Source: Chloroflexi bacterium HGW-Chloroflexi-2 (GTDB lineage Bacteria > Chloroflexota > Anaerolineae > Anaerolineales > Anaerolineaceae). Taken from it: a DNA stretch of 64,000 bases. Shown piece by piece: positions 20,056 through 31,306 of this stretch. The position numbers were made by a program, and so were the translations under genes. The stretch lies in contig PHBY01000008.1 in NCBI GenBank assembly GCA_002840735.1, forward strand, positions 1-64,000, in the 5' to 3' direction. The notes under the pieces were generated by a model. It saw only the letters and a list, made by a program, of their open reading frames with translations, was not told the origin of the DNA and did no database searches. The stretch's first letter is position 1; the number at the start of each line of letters is the position of its first letter.

Positions 20056-21150
20056 TCAAACAATACTTTTACTTATTTCCTGGACGATGGATTCCATTAA
20101 GGATTGTTGGGCTTCCATATCAGATGCCAATTTAAACTGCGTGCGGCATCGATTTAGGTTTTGTTGGGGGTAGTGAATGCGGAAATACTGGTTGCCCTGC
20201 AAATAATCGGTCAGGAAACGCATCCCAATTTCAATGGTGATCAACCACGGGCTGAGCGCCAGCCAGGATATCTCCTGCTCTGTTAAAATATCACCGGTTG
20301 CAGAAAGATAGCCCTGCGTGAAAGTTTCAAAGACCGGCATTTGAAATTCGACATTCCCCAGGTCTGCTTCATCCTCTGCGGATGGGTTTCCCATGGCGCG
20401 CAAGGCATCACCAAAATCGAATAGAGCCGATCCGGGCATGATGGTATCCAGATCAATCAAACAGATTGCCTGATCCGTATCCATGTCAAACAGAATATTG
20501 TCCAGTTTGGTATCGTTATGAGTCACCCGCCAGGGAAGTCGCTGTTTATATAGTGCCTCCCAAAATAACCCGAATTGATCCGACCTTTCATGAAGGATTT
20601 CGATTTCTGGTTGCACAGCCTGAACGAGTTCAGCATCGGCGGTAGATAGTGTCTGAAGAAAATCCTGATAGCGTTTGGGGGTATTGTGGAAATCAGGGAT
20701 CGAAATATTGAGTGAATGAACAGGATAATCCTGTAATTGTTTCAGGAAATAACCGATCACTCGGCCGGCTTCATAAACCTGACTTAAGTTTTGGGTGATC
20801 TGGGTGGAATAGCAATGAGGAATACGTTCATACATTCGCCAGATGGATCCATCCAAGGCTCGATAGTATATTTTTCCCGAAGCGGTTGGAATCAGATTTA
20901 ATTGTTTTTGAGAGGGATTGTTCTTTTGCAGATAAGAAGTTATTTGATAAATATTTTGCATTAATCCTTCAGGATCAGTGAAAACATGTGTATTGACTTT
21001 CTGAAGAATAGTTTCCGGATATCTGTCGTTATTTGCATGGATATACCAACCATCGTGAATGTGTCCATCCTGGATGACTTCGGTTTGAAATTCAACCGGG
21101 CCTAAAAATGGAGAGATATAAGGAAAGAGATTGGTTTCAGACATTGGCAA
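20056..21150 (-). CDS. Aminoglycoside-phosphotransferase-fold kinase (NahK-like)
   Basis: RVTHNDTKLDNILF and CLIDLDTIMPGSALFDFGDALR kinase motifs. Confidence 0.8.
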   Translation of the reverse strand: MPMSETNLFPYISPFLGPVEFQTEVIQDGHIHDGWYIHANNDRYPETILQKVNTHVFTDPEGLMQNIYQITSYLQKNNPSQKQLNLIPTASGKIYYRALDGSIWRMYERIPHCYSTQITQNLSQVYEAGRVIGYFLKQLQDYPVHSLNISIPDFHNTPKRYQDFLQTLSTADAELVQAVQPEIEILHERSDQFGLFWEALYKQRLPWRVTHNDTKLDNILFDMDTDQAICLIDLDTIMPGSALFDFGDALRAMGNPSAEDEADLGNVEFQMPVFETFTQGYLSATGDILTEQEISWLALSPWLITIEIGMRFLTDYLQGNQYFRIHYPQQNLNRCRTQFKLASDMEAQQSLMESIVQEISKSIV

Positions 21151-21159
21151 TTGATTTCA

Positions 21160-22797
21160 TTAAAACAGGAACATTGCCAGGATACCAACAATCAGACAGA
21201 TTAGCAAGGAAGGTAGTATCGTAAAGCGAATAATTTTCCCTTCATTCCCTTGCAGGTTGACCACCGAACTGGCAGCCACCACGTTGACCACGCAAATCAT
21301 GTTGCCAACGGCAGCCCCAACTGTTTGCAGGGCGTTGATCAAAGCTGGATCCAATTTATTTTCCACGGCTGCGCCAAATTGAAAGAGCGAGAACATTAAA
21401 TTACTGAAAGTGGCACTACCGGAGATAAATGCCCCTAGAGAACCAACATAAGGTGCAAACAATGGCCAGACCGGTCCTAACGCGGAAGCCATACTGGCAG
21501 CCAGTTCAATGGGCATACTACCCAGATTGAGCTGATTAAAACCTGAATTGATAAAAATGCGCACCAACGGCACAGCAGTTCCCAGGGCGATAGCGCTGCT
21601 GATCAAGCTGGTGGCAGAAGTTTTCAAAGCTCCGCCCAGTTCTTTTTTCCTCAACCCCAATAAAAAGACACTGAGTAATGCAGTCAATGTAAAGATTGCA
21701 CCCGGGGAGTATAAAGGCGCAAATTGGGTGGATATTTCTGTTCCCAGGATATTGGACCATCCGATCTGAGGGATATTGAGCCATTCCTTAAATGGGAGGA
21801 AGCGCAACCGAGACAATAACAGGATGATGGTGGCAATTAAATAAGGCGAAAGTGCTTTCCAGGTTGGAATTTTTAGCGGTTCTTTCATGGTAATCAGTTG
21901 AGAAGGTGTGGATGAGTGAAAAAACCAGGGTTCCTTCGGAAGTAGAATACCTTTTTTTGCCAGGGTTACCATGACAATCAGCGCCAGCATGCTACCCAGT
22001 AATGTCGGAAATTCCGGACCCAGAAACACGGCAATCAGCACAGAAAATGTGGTGAAGGTAAAACCAGATAACAAGGCAAACCTCCAGATTTCCAAACCTT
22101 CTTTCCAGCTTTTATTTTCACCCCAAAAACGTGTCAGCATGGCGGAGAGTAACAACGGTAAAAATGTGCCAGGTAACCAGTTCAACATAGCAGATTTAGC
22201 ACTGACAATATGTAAATACTCGGAAAGCGGTAAATTTCCTAGATAATTGGCAACAATAGGAGCCAGATCGGGTCCTTGTTGTAAACCTTGTGCCACACCG
22301 ACAAAGATGGTGGTGCCAACACTACCATAGGTAACCGGGAAGCTGTTCGAAATCAGTGCCAATACGACAGCTGCTAAGGGTGGAAAACCGAGCGCAACCA
22401 ATAATGGAGCACAGATAGCTGCTGGTGTCCCAAACCCTGAAGCACCTTCCAGAAATGCGCCAAATAACCAGGCGACTAAAATCACCTGCACCCGGCGGTC
22501 TGGTGAGATGTTGATGAAGAAATGTCTGATTGTATCGATCGCTCCACTGGAACGCAGGACATTCAGCAGGAAGACAGCTCCAAAGATGATCCAGAGTACT
22601 GAACCGGCAATAATCAGACCTTCGAAGGAAGCAGCTGCAACCTGTTTCAGCGGAACTTGCCAGATGACATAAGCTAATCCGGCATGAATTAACCAGCTGA
22701 GCGGCATCGCCTTGACAGCGGGTAAGCGCAGGATGACTAAGAAAATGAGGACTAATAAAACTGGCGAAACTGCAACAAGAAATAAAGAAGCGTTCAT
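21160..22797 (-). CDS. L-lactate permease family transporter
   Basis: [48 protein letters not shown]; LctP signature. Confidence 0.93.
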   Translation of the reverse strand: MNASLFLVAVSPVLLVLIFLVILRLPAVKAMPLSWLIHAGLAYVIWQVPLKQVAAASFEGLIIAGSVLWIIFGAVFLLNVLRSSGAIDTIRHFFINISPDRRVQVILVAWLFGAFLEGASGFGTPAAICAPLLVALGFPPLAAVVLALISNSFPVTYGSVGTTIFVGVAQGLQQGPDLAPIVANYLGNLPLSEYLHIVSAKSAMLNWLPGTFLPLLLSAMLTRFWGENKSWKEGLEIWRFALLSGFTFTTFSVLIAVFLGPEFPTLLGSMLALIVMVTLAKKGILLPKEPWFFHSSTPSQLITMKEPLKIPTWKALSPYLIATIILLLSRLRFLPFKEWLNIPQIGWSNILGTEISTQFAPLYSPGAIFTLTALLSVFLLGLRKKELGGALKTSATSLISSAIALGTAVPLVRIFINSGFNQLNLGSMPIELAASMASALGPVWPLFAPYVGSLGAFISGSATFSNLMFSLFQFGAAVENKLDPALINALQTVGAAVGNMICVVNVVAASSVVNLQGNEGKIIRFTILPSLLICLIVGILAMFLF

Positions 22798-22937
22798 GTA
22801 CCCTGCTGATGATTGAATATGGTCGATTTTACCATTGGATGATAAACAGCGTCAGAGGTGTTTTTAAAATCAAAAGATTTGACGCTAACTGACCCGCTTG
22901 ATTACGTTTATAATAAATTTATTCCTTCGGCCCTGAG

Positions 22938-24335
22938 GTGAGCATGACCAATCCATATGAAAATTACCAATCTCCTTTCAGCTGGCGCTATGCCAGCACT
23001 GAAATGCGCTCTTTATGGAGTGAAAAACAAAAACGCTTGTTATGGAGAAAAATTTGGGTTGTTCTGGCACAGGTGCAATCTGAATTTGGTTTATTTTCGG
23101 CAGAATTGGTGCAAGAATTGGAGTTGCATGCAACAGAAATTGATGTAGAAGCAGCATTGGAAATCGAAGCCCAAATCCATCATGATCTGATGGCAGAGTT
23201 GAAAACTTTCGCAGCCCAATGCCCGAAAGCCGGTGGCGTTTTGCATCTGGGGGCGACATCCATGGATATTGAGGATAATGCTGATGCGTTGCGATTACGC
23301 TCGGCCCTTGATATTATCCTGGAAAAACTGAATGAACTGATGCTTGTATTTGCTGATCAAATAGAAAAAACAGCCAACCTTCCGGTGATGGCCTTCACAC
23401 ATCTTCAGCCGGCTGAACCCACCACCCTGGGCTACCGCTTTGCTTTTCATGCCCAGGATTTATGGGAGGATTTTCAACAAATAAAACAGGTCAGGAAGAA
23501 CATATGTGGAAAAGGGTTCAAAGGTGCCGTGGGAACAGGGGCAGCTTTTGGTGAATTGATCGGTTTACATAATCTGACCCATTTTGAGGAAAGATTGGGT
23601 GAATTGCTGGATCTGAAGTTTTTCTCTATCACTCACCAGACCTATCCACGAAAACAGGATTATTTGATTCTGAATGCCCTGGCTGGATTAGGCGCAACTT
23701 TGTATAAATTTGCATTTGACTTGCGGGTTCTGCAGAGCCCACCCATCGGTGAGCTCAGTGAACCATTCGGAAAACACCAGGTAGGTTCTTCTGCTATGCC
23801 GTTCAAACGCAACCCCATCAACGCTGAGAAAATAGATTCATTGGCGCGTCAACTTTCGGTCTATCCGCAAATCGCCTGGCAAAATGCAGCCAATTCCTTA
23901 CTGGAGCGAACCCTGGACGACAGCGCGAACCGTCGCACCATTCTTCCGGAAGCGTTCTTAATCGCGGACGAAATCCTAAGGATCAGCAAACGATTAATCC
24001 GTGATTTGACCATCAATACTGATGCCATCCAACGCAATCTGGAAACGTATGCGCCATTTGCGATGACCGAGCGCATTATGATGCTGGCAGGGAAGAAAGG
24101 CGCAGATCGCCAGGCAATGCATGAAATCCTGCGCCAGCACGCACTGGTCGCCTGGCAGGCAGTCCAGCAGGGAAAGCCCAATCCTTTGATCGAACGATTG
24201 CAGCAAGACACTAAATTGTTGCGTTGGATAACCTGCGATGAAATTCGTCAGCTTGCAGATTTGGATTCCTATACCGGGTTGGCCAGAAATCAAGCTATGG
24301 ATCTGGTTCGAAAAATTCGGGAGGAAATTAAGTAA
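22938..24335 (+). CDS. purB: Adenylosuccinate lyase
   Basis: LHLGATSMDIEDNADAL, MAFTHLQPAEPTTLGYR, GSSAMPFKRNPINAEKIDSLAR signature. Confidence 0.92.
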   Translation: MSMTNPYENYQSPFSWRYASTEMRSLWSEKQKRLLWRKIWVVLAQVQSEFGLFSAELVQELELHATEIDVEAALEIEAQIHHDLMAELKTFAAQCPKAGGVLHLGATSMDIEDNADALRLRSALDIILEKLNELMLVFADQIEKTANLPVMAFTHLQPAEPTTLGYRFAFHAQDLWEDFQQIKQVRKNICGKGFKGAVGTGAAFGELIGLHNLTHFEERLGELLDLKFFSITHQTYPRKQDYLILNALAGLGATLYKFAFDLRVLQSPPIGELSEPFGKHQVGSSAMPFKRNPINAEKIDSLARQLSVYPQIAWQNAANSLLERTLDDSANRRTILPEAFLIADEILRISKRLIRDLTINTDAIQRNLETYAPFAMTERIMMLAGKKGADRQAMHEILRQHALVAWQAVQQGKPNPLIERLQQDTKLLRWITCDEIRQLADLDSYTGLARNQAMDLVRKIREEIK

Positions 24336-24456
24336 TTTGTCTTAATAAGTTCGAATAAATCAGATACCCATGATTTTAACTTGGGTTTAATGGCACTTTT
24401 TTCTATAATGATTGATATTGTCTGGACATTCGATATTTGATATACCAGGAGTTATG

Positions 24457-25941
24457 ATGAATGAAGCTTTGTTTGCCCAATTAGATTCTCTTACCTTTGA
24501 CGATGTTTTAATTGAACCGGGTTTTAGCCAGATCTTACCTGCACAGGTGGATGTGCATGCTTATCTGACCCGCGAGTTGCGACTTAATATTCCGCTCTTA
24601 TCCGCAGCGATGGATACGGTGACGGAATCCCGCCTGGCGATTGCCCTGGCACGGGAAGGCGGTGTGGGGATTATTCATCGTAATCTTTCTCCCGAAGACC
24701 AGGCTCGCGAAGTGGAAATCGTCAAACGCTCCGAGTCCGGGATGATTTCCGATCCGATTACCTTACCACCCAGCGCATCCCTGGCAGATGCATCATCCAT
24801 TATGGAACGATTTCACATCAGTGGTGTGCCCATCATTGACCCGGCAGGAGAAAAATTAGTGGGGATTTTGACCAATCGGGATATCCGCTTTACCCAGCCA
24901 GAGGATCTGCAACGCCCGGTCAGCGAATTTATGACTTATGAGCGTTTGATCACAGCTGAGTTAGGCACCACCCTCGATCAGGCCAAAAGCATTTTACAGA
25001 AATACAGGATTGAGAAACTACCGCTGGTGGATAAAGATGGTCATCTGAAAGGGCTCATCACCGTCAAAGATATTCAGAAAAAACTCCAATTTCCCAATGC
25101 AGCCAAAGATTCTTCCGGAAGGTTGTTGGTGGGTGCTGCAGTGGGTGTGGGACCTGATCTGGAGACTCGTGTGGAAGCGATGACTGCCAAAAATCTGGAT
25201 GTGGTTGTGATCGACACAGCTCATGGACATACTGCCGGGGTGATAGAAGCTATCAAAAGGGTTAAAGCCATTCGCCCGGATCTACCTGTGATCGCCGGGA
25301 ATGTTGTCACCGAGGAAGGTACCCAGGCTTTGATTGATGCAGGGGTAGATGCCATAAAAGTTGGGGTAGGTGCTGGCTCCATCTGCACCACCCGGGTGGT
25401 ATCCGGTGCAGGCATGCCGCAATTAAGCGCGATTTACCGCTGTGCCAGGATTGCCAGACAGCATTCCATTCCGGTCATTGCAGATGGCGGCATCAAATTC
25501 AGTGGTGACATTGTCAAAGCGATCGTGGCTGGGGCGGACACGGTCATGTTAGGCAGTCTGTTAGCCGGGCTCAAAGAATCTCCTGGAGAAGATATTCTGT
25601 ATGAAGGCAGACAATTCAAAGCTTATCGTGGGATGGGATCCATGGGTGCCATGCAGGGGTATGGAAAAGATCGTTACGGATCGGGTCAGGCTGGCGCTGG
25701 CAAGCTGGTTCCGGAAGGTGTGGAAGGCATGGTGCCGTATAAAGGCGCATTGAGCGATTTCATCTACCAGCTGGTGGGTGGGTTGCGTTCCGGAATGGGA
25801 TACGCCGGAGCAGCCAACCTGGAAGATTTACGCTTAAAAACGCAACTGGTACGGATCACCAATGCCGGGTTGATCGAATCCCATCCACACGATATTACCA
25901 TCACTCGTGAGGCTCCAAATTACCAACGAGGAGATCAATAA
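24457..25941 (+). CDS. guaB: IMP dehydrogenase
   Basis: [13 protein letters not shown], two CBS domains, [35 protein letters not shown]. Confidence 0.95.
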   Translation: MNEALFAQLDSLTFDDVLIEPGFSQILPAQVDVHAYLTRELRLNIPLLSAAMDTVTESRLAIALAREGGVGIIHRNLSPEDQAREVEIVKRSESGMISDPITLPPSASLADASSIMERFHISGVPIIDPAGEKLVGILTNRDIRFTQPEDLQRPVSEFMTYERLITAELGTTLDQAKSILQKYRIEKLPLVDKDGHLKGLITVKDIQKKLQFPNAAKDSSGRLLVGAAVGVGPDLETRVEAMTAKNLDVVVIDTAHGHTAGVIEAIKRVKAIRPDLPVIAGNVVTEEGTQALIDAGVDAIKVGVGAGSICTTRVVSGAGMPQLSAIYRCARIARQHSIPVIADGGIKFSGDIVKAIVAGADTVMLGSLLAGLKESPGEDILYEGRQFKAYRGMGSMGAMQGYGKDRYGSGQAGAGKLVPEGVEGMVPYKGALSDFIYQLVGGLRSGMGYAGAANLEDLRLKTQLVRITNAGLIESHPHDITITREAPNYQRGDQ

Positions 25942-25973
25942 ACAAAAACCTGCCTTAGCAGAATGAAAAAAGA

Positions 25974-26885
25974 TTAAATAGGTATAAAAACGGATAATAT
26001 CAATCCAACAGCATATAAGAGTGAGAACACCAGGGTTAATTGCCCGGTACTGGCTAAAGTCTTGTTTAGAATATTTCCTCGTTGATTCAAAACAGAACTG
26101 CTGGTGGAAAAAACGAGAGGTAGTGATAACCAGGTTAATAAAAGCCAGGGAGTGGCAATATCGCTGATGCTCAACAGGACGACAGTCACAAATGCCAGAA
26201 TAACAATACTGACAAATTCCTGGCGTGCCCACTCCAAACCAAAACGAACAGCTAATGTTTTCTTATTGGCGGATTTATCACTTTCGTAGTCTCTGACATT
26301 ATTGACGACCAGAATGGCGACAATTAATAACCCCACAGGTATGCTGGACAGTACCGCCAGTTGGCTGATGGTGTTCGTCTGAGCGTAATAAGTTCCACAA
26401 ACGGCTGCAAATCCAAAGAAGATAAAAACAAAGATCTCACCCAGACCTTTATAGCCGTAGGGAAATGGACCACCCGTGTATGCAATAGCTGCCAGAATTG
26501 CCAGTAATCCGATTAATAAAATAAACCAACCCGAAACCAATGTCATGTAGATACCGCAAATAGCTGCCAAGGCGAATGTAACCCACATGCCTGTTTTGAC
26601 ATCTTTGGGTGATAACAAACCGGCTTGTGTGACACGCATCGGTCCCAAACGGTCATGTTGGTCAGCGCCTTTTTCATAATCGAAAACATCATTGGCTAAA
26701 TTCGCCCCAATCTGGAGCAATAATGCACCCAGAAAGGCTGCTAAAGCAGGTCCAAACCGGAAGCTGTGTTCGGCAAATGCAACTGCACTGCCGATGATGA
26801 CTGGAGAGACGGCTGCTGGTAAGGTTTTGGGGCGGGAAGCCAACAGCCATACCTGGAATTTGGAAAGGTTTTTATTGGCAGACAT
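25974..26885 (-). CDS. menA: 1,4-dihydroxy-2-naphthoate polyprenyltransferase (UbiA superfamily)
   Basis: ASRPKTLPAAVSPVIIGSA, NLANDVFDYEKGAD, VNNVRDYESDK motifs. Confidence 0.9.
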   Translation of the reverse strand: MSANKNLSKFQVWLLASRPKTLPAAVSPVIIGSAVAFAEHSFRFGPALAAFLGALLLQIGANLANDVFDYEKGADQHDRLGPMRVTQAGLLSPKDVKTGMWVTFALAAICGIYMTLVSGWFILLIGLLAILAAIAYTGGPFPYGYKGLGEIFVFIFFGFAAVCGTYYAQTNTISQLAVLSSIPVGLLIVAILVVNNVRDYESDKSANKKTLAVRFGLEWARQEFVSIVILAFVTVVLLSISDIATPWLLLTWLSLPLVFSTSSSVLNQRGNILNKTLASTGQLTLVFSLLYAVGLILSVFIPI

Positions 26886-27080
26886 TTACCTATTCCTAAA
26901 TGTATTGAAACAAATCTTAAGATATTTATGTGGATTCATTAGCTTTGTAATACAACAATCAGAATGAAAATGATAAAATTTCCTTTCTGGCCTGAATAAA
27001 AGTTCTTAAACGCTGTTAATTCATTATAGCTTAACTTCTTTTGTTCTTTATTATTCGGATATTTAGAAAAAAAATTTTGT

Positions 27081-27123
27081 CGCACCACAAAAATCCTGAA
27101 CCATTAATTATTGAATAGACACA
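27081..27123 (-). repeat. Half copy (one arm) of the dispersed hairpin repeat, R6
   Basis: CGCACCACAAAAATCCTGAACCATTAATTATTGAATAGACACA resembles CGCACGCCAAAAACACCCTGACCGCTAATTATTGAAAGGACAC. Confidence 0.5.
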
Positions 27124-27151
27124 AAAAATTTGACATAAAGGATTAGAATTT

Positions 27152-27757
27152 TTATGAAGGATCAGATATGGTTTGTTGATAAAAAGAATAATCATCCGGA
27201 AAATCAATATCCAACCCAAGTGACTCAGATTGAAAAATAACCAATGGACAATTCAAATTGTTTGCGAGCTCCTGATGTTTTTGGAATGACTCACTACCGT
27301 AAGCAAAAGGGATTATCAATGGTGGGGCAACCCATAAAACATTCGTACCACTGAGATGTCGGTCTGGGGCAATCAAAACACCGGTAGTAGGCGCTGCTTC
27401 CACCAATCGGTTCAATTCTTTTTGTGAAACCAGGGGTAAGTCTCCATGGATAACTAACATAGCCTCAACACCCTTGGATTCAAGGTGTTCTGCAGCCATT
27501 TGCACAGAACTGTTCAATCCATTGGGTTGTTCTTCTAACAGGAATTCGAAACCATATTGGGTAGAAAAATGGTTAAAAAAGGGATCACTACTGACTACTA
27601 AAATTCCTTCCAGAATTTGCCAGTTTGCCAGTTGCTGCAATGTATGCTCAAATAGCTGTAATACCAGTTTTCTTCGATCGACTACTGATAAGATGGGTGT
27701 TAATCTATTCTTTGCTTTATTCAGTGCTTTAATCGGAATAACAGCCCAAATCCTCAT
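27152..27757 (-). CDS. cofC: 2-phospho-L-lactate guanylyltransferase
   Basis: MRIWAVIPIKALNKAKNRLTPIL, VIHGDLPLVSQKEL, DIDFPDDY; adjacent to cofD. Confidence 0.88.
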   Translation of the reverse strand: MRIWAVIPIKALNKAKNRLTPILSVVDRRKLVLQLFEHTLQQLANWQILEGILVVSSDPFFNHFSTQYGFEFLLEEQPNGLNSSVQMAAEHLESKGVEAMLVIHGDLPLVSQKELNRLVEAAPTTGVLIAPDRHLSGTNVLWVAPPLIIPFAYGSESFQKHQELANNLNCPLVIFQSESLGLDIDFPDDYSFYQQTISDPS

Positions 27758-27765
27758 GGGTTGGA

Positions 27766-28728
27766 TTATACCAAATGGGATGCAAAATCCATAAGACGAG
27801 CAGCCACCTCTTTTTGTAAGAGTGGATCCATTAACATTGTATTGGTAACGAATACTTCTATACCCATAGCTGAAATTTCAGCCTTTAAATTCTGATCTTG
27901 CGTATCAATCACAAATCCATTCAATAAGGATTTTTTTTGATAATATGCTGCGACATTGGTTGCAGAAGCTTCCTTTCCTAATAATTCCTGAAACATTTTT
28001 GCTGCAGGCCCTTTAACTGCCTTTCCACCAATAATTGGGCTGATCCCCACGACCGTTTTGTTACGTACTAAATCTAAGATGCCTGGGAGGTTGAGGATTG
28101 GATCTATACTGACAAAGGGATTGGAAGGGCAAATGATGATTAAATCTGCTTCGGTTAAAACTTGTTTTACCTGAGAAGTCATCTTTGCGTTTGCTGCATC
28201 TTCCCAGCGTAATCCAATTAATTCCGGTTGCCATTTTTCTTTGACGAAATACGTTTGAAAATCAATTTCACCTGAATTGGTTATCGCGATTGTGCGATAA
28301 GGTTCATCACACATAGGTAGAATGGAATGTTTTACACCCAAAGAAGAACTAATTTTTTTAGTTACCTCTGTCAAACGAATTCCTTCACGCAACCACAAGG
28401 TTCGGGATAAATGAATTGCCAAATCACGATCACCCAGGCCAAACCAATCCGGATGGCCCAACAAACGCATCTGTTCCAAACAACGCTGGCCTTCATCCTG
28501 CAGTCCCCAACCTGTTTCCGAGTTTGATATCCCTGCAAGAGTATAGATTACAGTATCGAGATCCGGAGATATCGATAACCCCCAAAATTCAAAATCATCC
28601 CCTGTATTAACAATAATACTGAGATGCTCAGAGTCTAAAATTTGGGCCAGTCCATTTGCCATTCGTGCACCACCCACCCCACCAGCCAGAGCAACAACTT
28701 TTAATTTAGAATAATCAGAAAAGTTCAT
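27766..28728 (-). CDS. cofD: 2-phospho-L-lactate transferase
   Basis: LAGGVGGARMANGLAQIL, NTGDDFEFWGLSISPDLDTVIYTLAG, CPSNPFVSIDPIL. Confidence 0.92.
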   Translation of the reverse strand: MNFSDYSKLKVVALAGGVGGARMANGLAQILDSEHLSIIVNTGDDFEFWGLSISPDLDTVIYTLAGISNSETGWGLQDEGQRCLEQMRLLGHPDWFGLGDRDLAIHLSRTLWLREGIRLTEVTKKISSSLGVKHSILPMCDEPYRTIAITNSGEIDFQTYFVKEKWQPELIGLRWEDAANAKMTSQVKQVLTEADLIIICPSNPFVSIDPILNLPGILDLVRNKTVVGISPIIGGKAVKGPAAKMFQELLGKEASATNVAAYYQKKSLLNGFVIDTQDQNLKAEISAMGIEVFVTNTMLMDPLLQKEVAARLMDFASHLV

Positions 28729-29627
28729 AAAGAATCAGGTAAGTTTAGCGTCCCGTTTAATACTGTTACTGCGGGACCACCGACTTTGATTGTCTCAATT
28801 TCATGTCGTAGACCAACCACTTCCACTTTTGCCTGGCCGGGGCGATGTATCCAATGACCCTGTTCAGCAATGAAGATTGGGTCCTCCAGAAGACCATAAT
28901 GCCATAAATAAGCAGCCATACCACCGGTGGCTGATCCGGTGAAAGGATCTTCAAAAATATCAGGCGGGGGGCTGAGATGCCGTGCAAAAGTTTTTCCAGT
29001 TGTGCTGATGCCGCCCAGACAAAAGAAATGCGATGAAAACCAATCGCTGTTTTGGTGCAATTCCTGATAGGCTTTGCTGTTGGGATTGAGTTTTTTAAGC
29101 ACATCCAGATTTTTAACACAGACCATCAATTGCGGGGTACCTGTGCTGACTGTCTGTACGGGAACACCCGGCATCAAATCAGCTTTTGATAATCCAAACA
29201 CAGGTAGGATCGTCTCAGGTTCATAAACCCGCAAAAATTGAGGTTTTTTCTGGCTCATGATGATATTTTTCACCTGCGCGTTGTGTGATTGAATTTCGAC
29301 CGGGATGGGTCCAACTTGCAATTCAAGATGGATATGGGTGATGTCTCCAGAAAGCCTAAGACGACCGGAATCAACCAGAGCATAAGTTGTTGCAATGGTC
29401 GGATGCCCGGCTAATGGAATTTCACCCATCGGGGTAAAATAGCGAACACCAAAATCTGAGACCTTGGACGACCGTACGAATGAAGACTCGGACAAATTCA
29501 TTTCACGGGTGATGGCAAGCATGGTCTGGTCATCCAGGTCATCTGTATCAAAAAAGACTGCACAGGGGTTTCCGCCCAGTGCTTTTTCTGTAAATGCATC
29601 TACTTGCATGAATGGATATTTTCGCAT
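28725..29627 (-). CDS. PhzF family isomerase
   Basis: VDAFTEKALGGNPCAV, RYFTPMGEIPLAGHPTIATTYAL, EDPFTGSATGGMAAYL. Confidence 0.92.
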   Translation of the reverse strand: MRKYPFMQVDAFTEKALGGNPCAVFFDTDDLDDQTMLAITREMNLSESSFVRSSKVSDFGVRYFTPMGEIPLAGHPTIATTYALVDSGRLRLSGDITHIHLELQVGPIPVEIQSHNAQVKNIIMSQKKPQFLRVYEPETILPVFGLSKADLMPGVPVQTVSTGTPQLMVCVKNLDVLKKLNPNSKAYQELHQNSDWFSSHFFCLGGISTTGKTFARHLSPPPDIFEDPFTGSATGGMAAYLWHYGLLEDPIFIAEQGHWIHRPGQAKVEVVGLRHEIETIKVGGPAVTVLNGTLNLPDSL

Positions 29628-29640
29628 CAGGAGTCCTTCA

Positions 29641-30399
29641 TCAATCTACACAAAGATCATCTTCTTCGGGATTTTCAAATGCGGAGGTAGATTTGACAAA
29701 TTCGATATCTCCAGCAGTTGTCACTTTTATTGTCTGCATAAAAGTTGTGTGTGGACCACAACCACATGCCAAATACCTGAATAGAACAACCTCAAAACCA
29801 CCTTCAACCGCTTGAACAGTTGTTTCTTGTAAATTGTCGGTTAGGATTCTATAGCCTTTCAGGTTTTCTAAATCATATCTGGCTTCTGACCCTGTTGCTG
29901 CAATAGCATATCCTAACGCTTGCTCAGCAGTAGTGATGGGGGCAAAATTATATTTTAGATCTTCCAAATCCCGAATGAGTAAATAATCACCATCTTGATA
30001 CATTAATAATCTTTGTTTTACCTTGATAGAGCATCCGCTATCATATAGACCTTTTGATTCCGTTTCATCGGGAGGAGTTTGAAGTTGGGGGGCATAGGTA
30101 CAACTGACGAATTGACTCCCGGAATTTAAGTAATCAAGGTATTGCGGAGTAGTGATCAATGTATCACATCCCATCTTTTTAGAAATACTGTCCTGGTTAC
30201 AAACAGCGTACTTATCTGTTTGCCAGACGCAGCCAATATTTTGGAATGGTGACAAATCCTGAACCTCAACAACCGGTGGGGTGCTGGCAACAATATTCTC
30301 GCTGGAATTGTTGATCCAGGGTAAAGAACAGGCAGAAGCAATTAACAATAACATTATAGGTAAAAATAATATACGGCCCCGTTGCTTATGTAGCTTCAT
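29641..30399 (-). CDS. Hypothetical lipoprotein
   Basis: Signal peptide with lipobox (IASAC) at the N-terminus; 252 aa. Confidence 0.65.
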   Translation of the reverse strand: MKLHKQRGRILFLPIMLLLIASACSLPWINNSSENIVASTPPVVEVQDLSPFQNIGCVWQTDKYAVCNQDSISKKMGCDTLITTPQYLDYLNSGSQFVSCTYAPQLQTPPDETESKGLYDSGCSIKVKQRLLMYQDGDYLLIRDLEDLKYNFAPITTAEQALGYAIAATGSEARYDLENLKGYRILTDNLQETTVQAVEGGFEVVLFRYLACGCGPHTTFMQTIKVTTAGDIEFVKSTSAFENPEEDDLCVD

Positions 30400-30453
30400 T
30401 TAAGATCATCCTTTGAGATTGATTGGCAAAACAAATTATTTATCCAATTAATT

Positions 30454-30543
30454 GTGTCCTTTCAATAATTAGCGGTCAGGGTGTTTTTGGCGTGCGTCCG
30501 CACATCAAAAACACCCGCTTGCCCCGATTTATTGAGATGATAC
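30454..30543 (+). repeat. Dispersed hairpin repeat family, copy R2
   Basis: GTGTCCTTTCAATAATTAGCGGTCAGGGTGTTTTTGGCGTGCGTCCGCACATCAAAAACACCCGCTTGCCCCGATTTATTGAGATGATAC; flanked by CAATTAATTGT/ACAATTAATTG. Confidence 0.9.
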
Positions 30544-30624
30544 AATTAATTGTATTATAGTTTGAAATAGACAGAAATCAGCGAGAAATTTGATTTCTTA
30601 TTATTTGCAGATGAAAAAATGTCC

Positions 30625-31302
30625 TCAACCAGCTACTTCACGCTGAAATGTCAAAGTCGGTTTTTGCCAATCATTATTTTCGATGATTACATCAGCATGT
30701 TGTAAGGGATGGCAGCGTTCCAGGTAAATTTGATGGGCAGGAAAACAGCGCAGCTGGTATTTTTTGTGAATATTTTCCAGGGAATGATAATAATGAAGAT
30801 CACGTTCGAATGCTCTGTCCAGGCTTACATCCTGGTCGATATCAATAAAAATACGAATATCCCAAAAAGGATCGAGTTCCTGTCGTTGAAGAAATAAACC
30901 ATCAAATAATAAGATTGCATCTTCCTCTGCTGTTTCCCATTCGCTTTCAACTTTTTGATCGGTTGTGTAATCAAAAATCTGTCTTCGGAATTGGCGGTTT
31001 CCTTCTGGGCTGAGTGGTTCCAGGACATTGGTTATTATAGATTCAAGATTAAATGAATCGTAATAATAGCCTTCGGGTGAATATTCTCCGCGGCGATAAC
31101 GGTATTTTTTGGGGTGGTGAAAACCATCAATGGAAATATTGATAATCTGGCGCTTGCTTTTCCTTAATGGGAAAATTAATTCTTTGGCTAATTTTGATTT
31201 ACCCGCGTTATCCAATCCATCAATTGCTACTCGAATAGGATGATCTCTGGATTTTTCAAGGATGTATTTTGATAATGCTTCCAGTAATTGTGATCGCAGC
31301 AT
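30625..31302 (-). CDS. Uridine kinase-like P-loop kinase
   Basis: VAIDGLDNAGKSKLAKEL (P-loop), ISIDGFHHPKKYRYRRGEYSPEGYYYDSFN, LLFDGLFLQRQEL. Start set to the internal Met before the P-loop. Confidence 0.82.
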   Translation of the reverse strand: MLRSQLLEALSKYILEKSRDHPIRVAIDGLDNAGKSKLAKELIFPLRKSKRQIINISIDGFHHPKKYRYRRGEYSPEGYYYDSFNLESIITNVLEPLSPEGNRQFRRQIFDYTTDQKVESEWETAEEDAILLFDGLFLQRQELDPFWDIRIFIDIDQDVSLDRAFERDLHYYHSLENIHKKYQLRCFPAHQIYLERCHPLQHADVIIENNDWQKPTLTFQREVAG

Positions 31303-31306
31303 TGTC

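Noticed and set aside
30445-30552. CAATTAATTG flanks of repeat R2 as a target-site duplication
   Set aside because: The flanks are inverted-complementary and partly shared with R1, so they more likely belong to the element ends than to a duplicated target.
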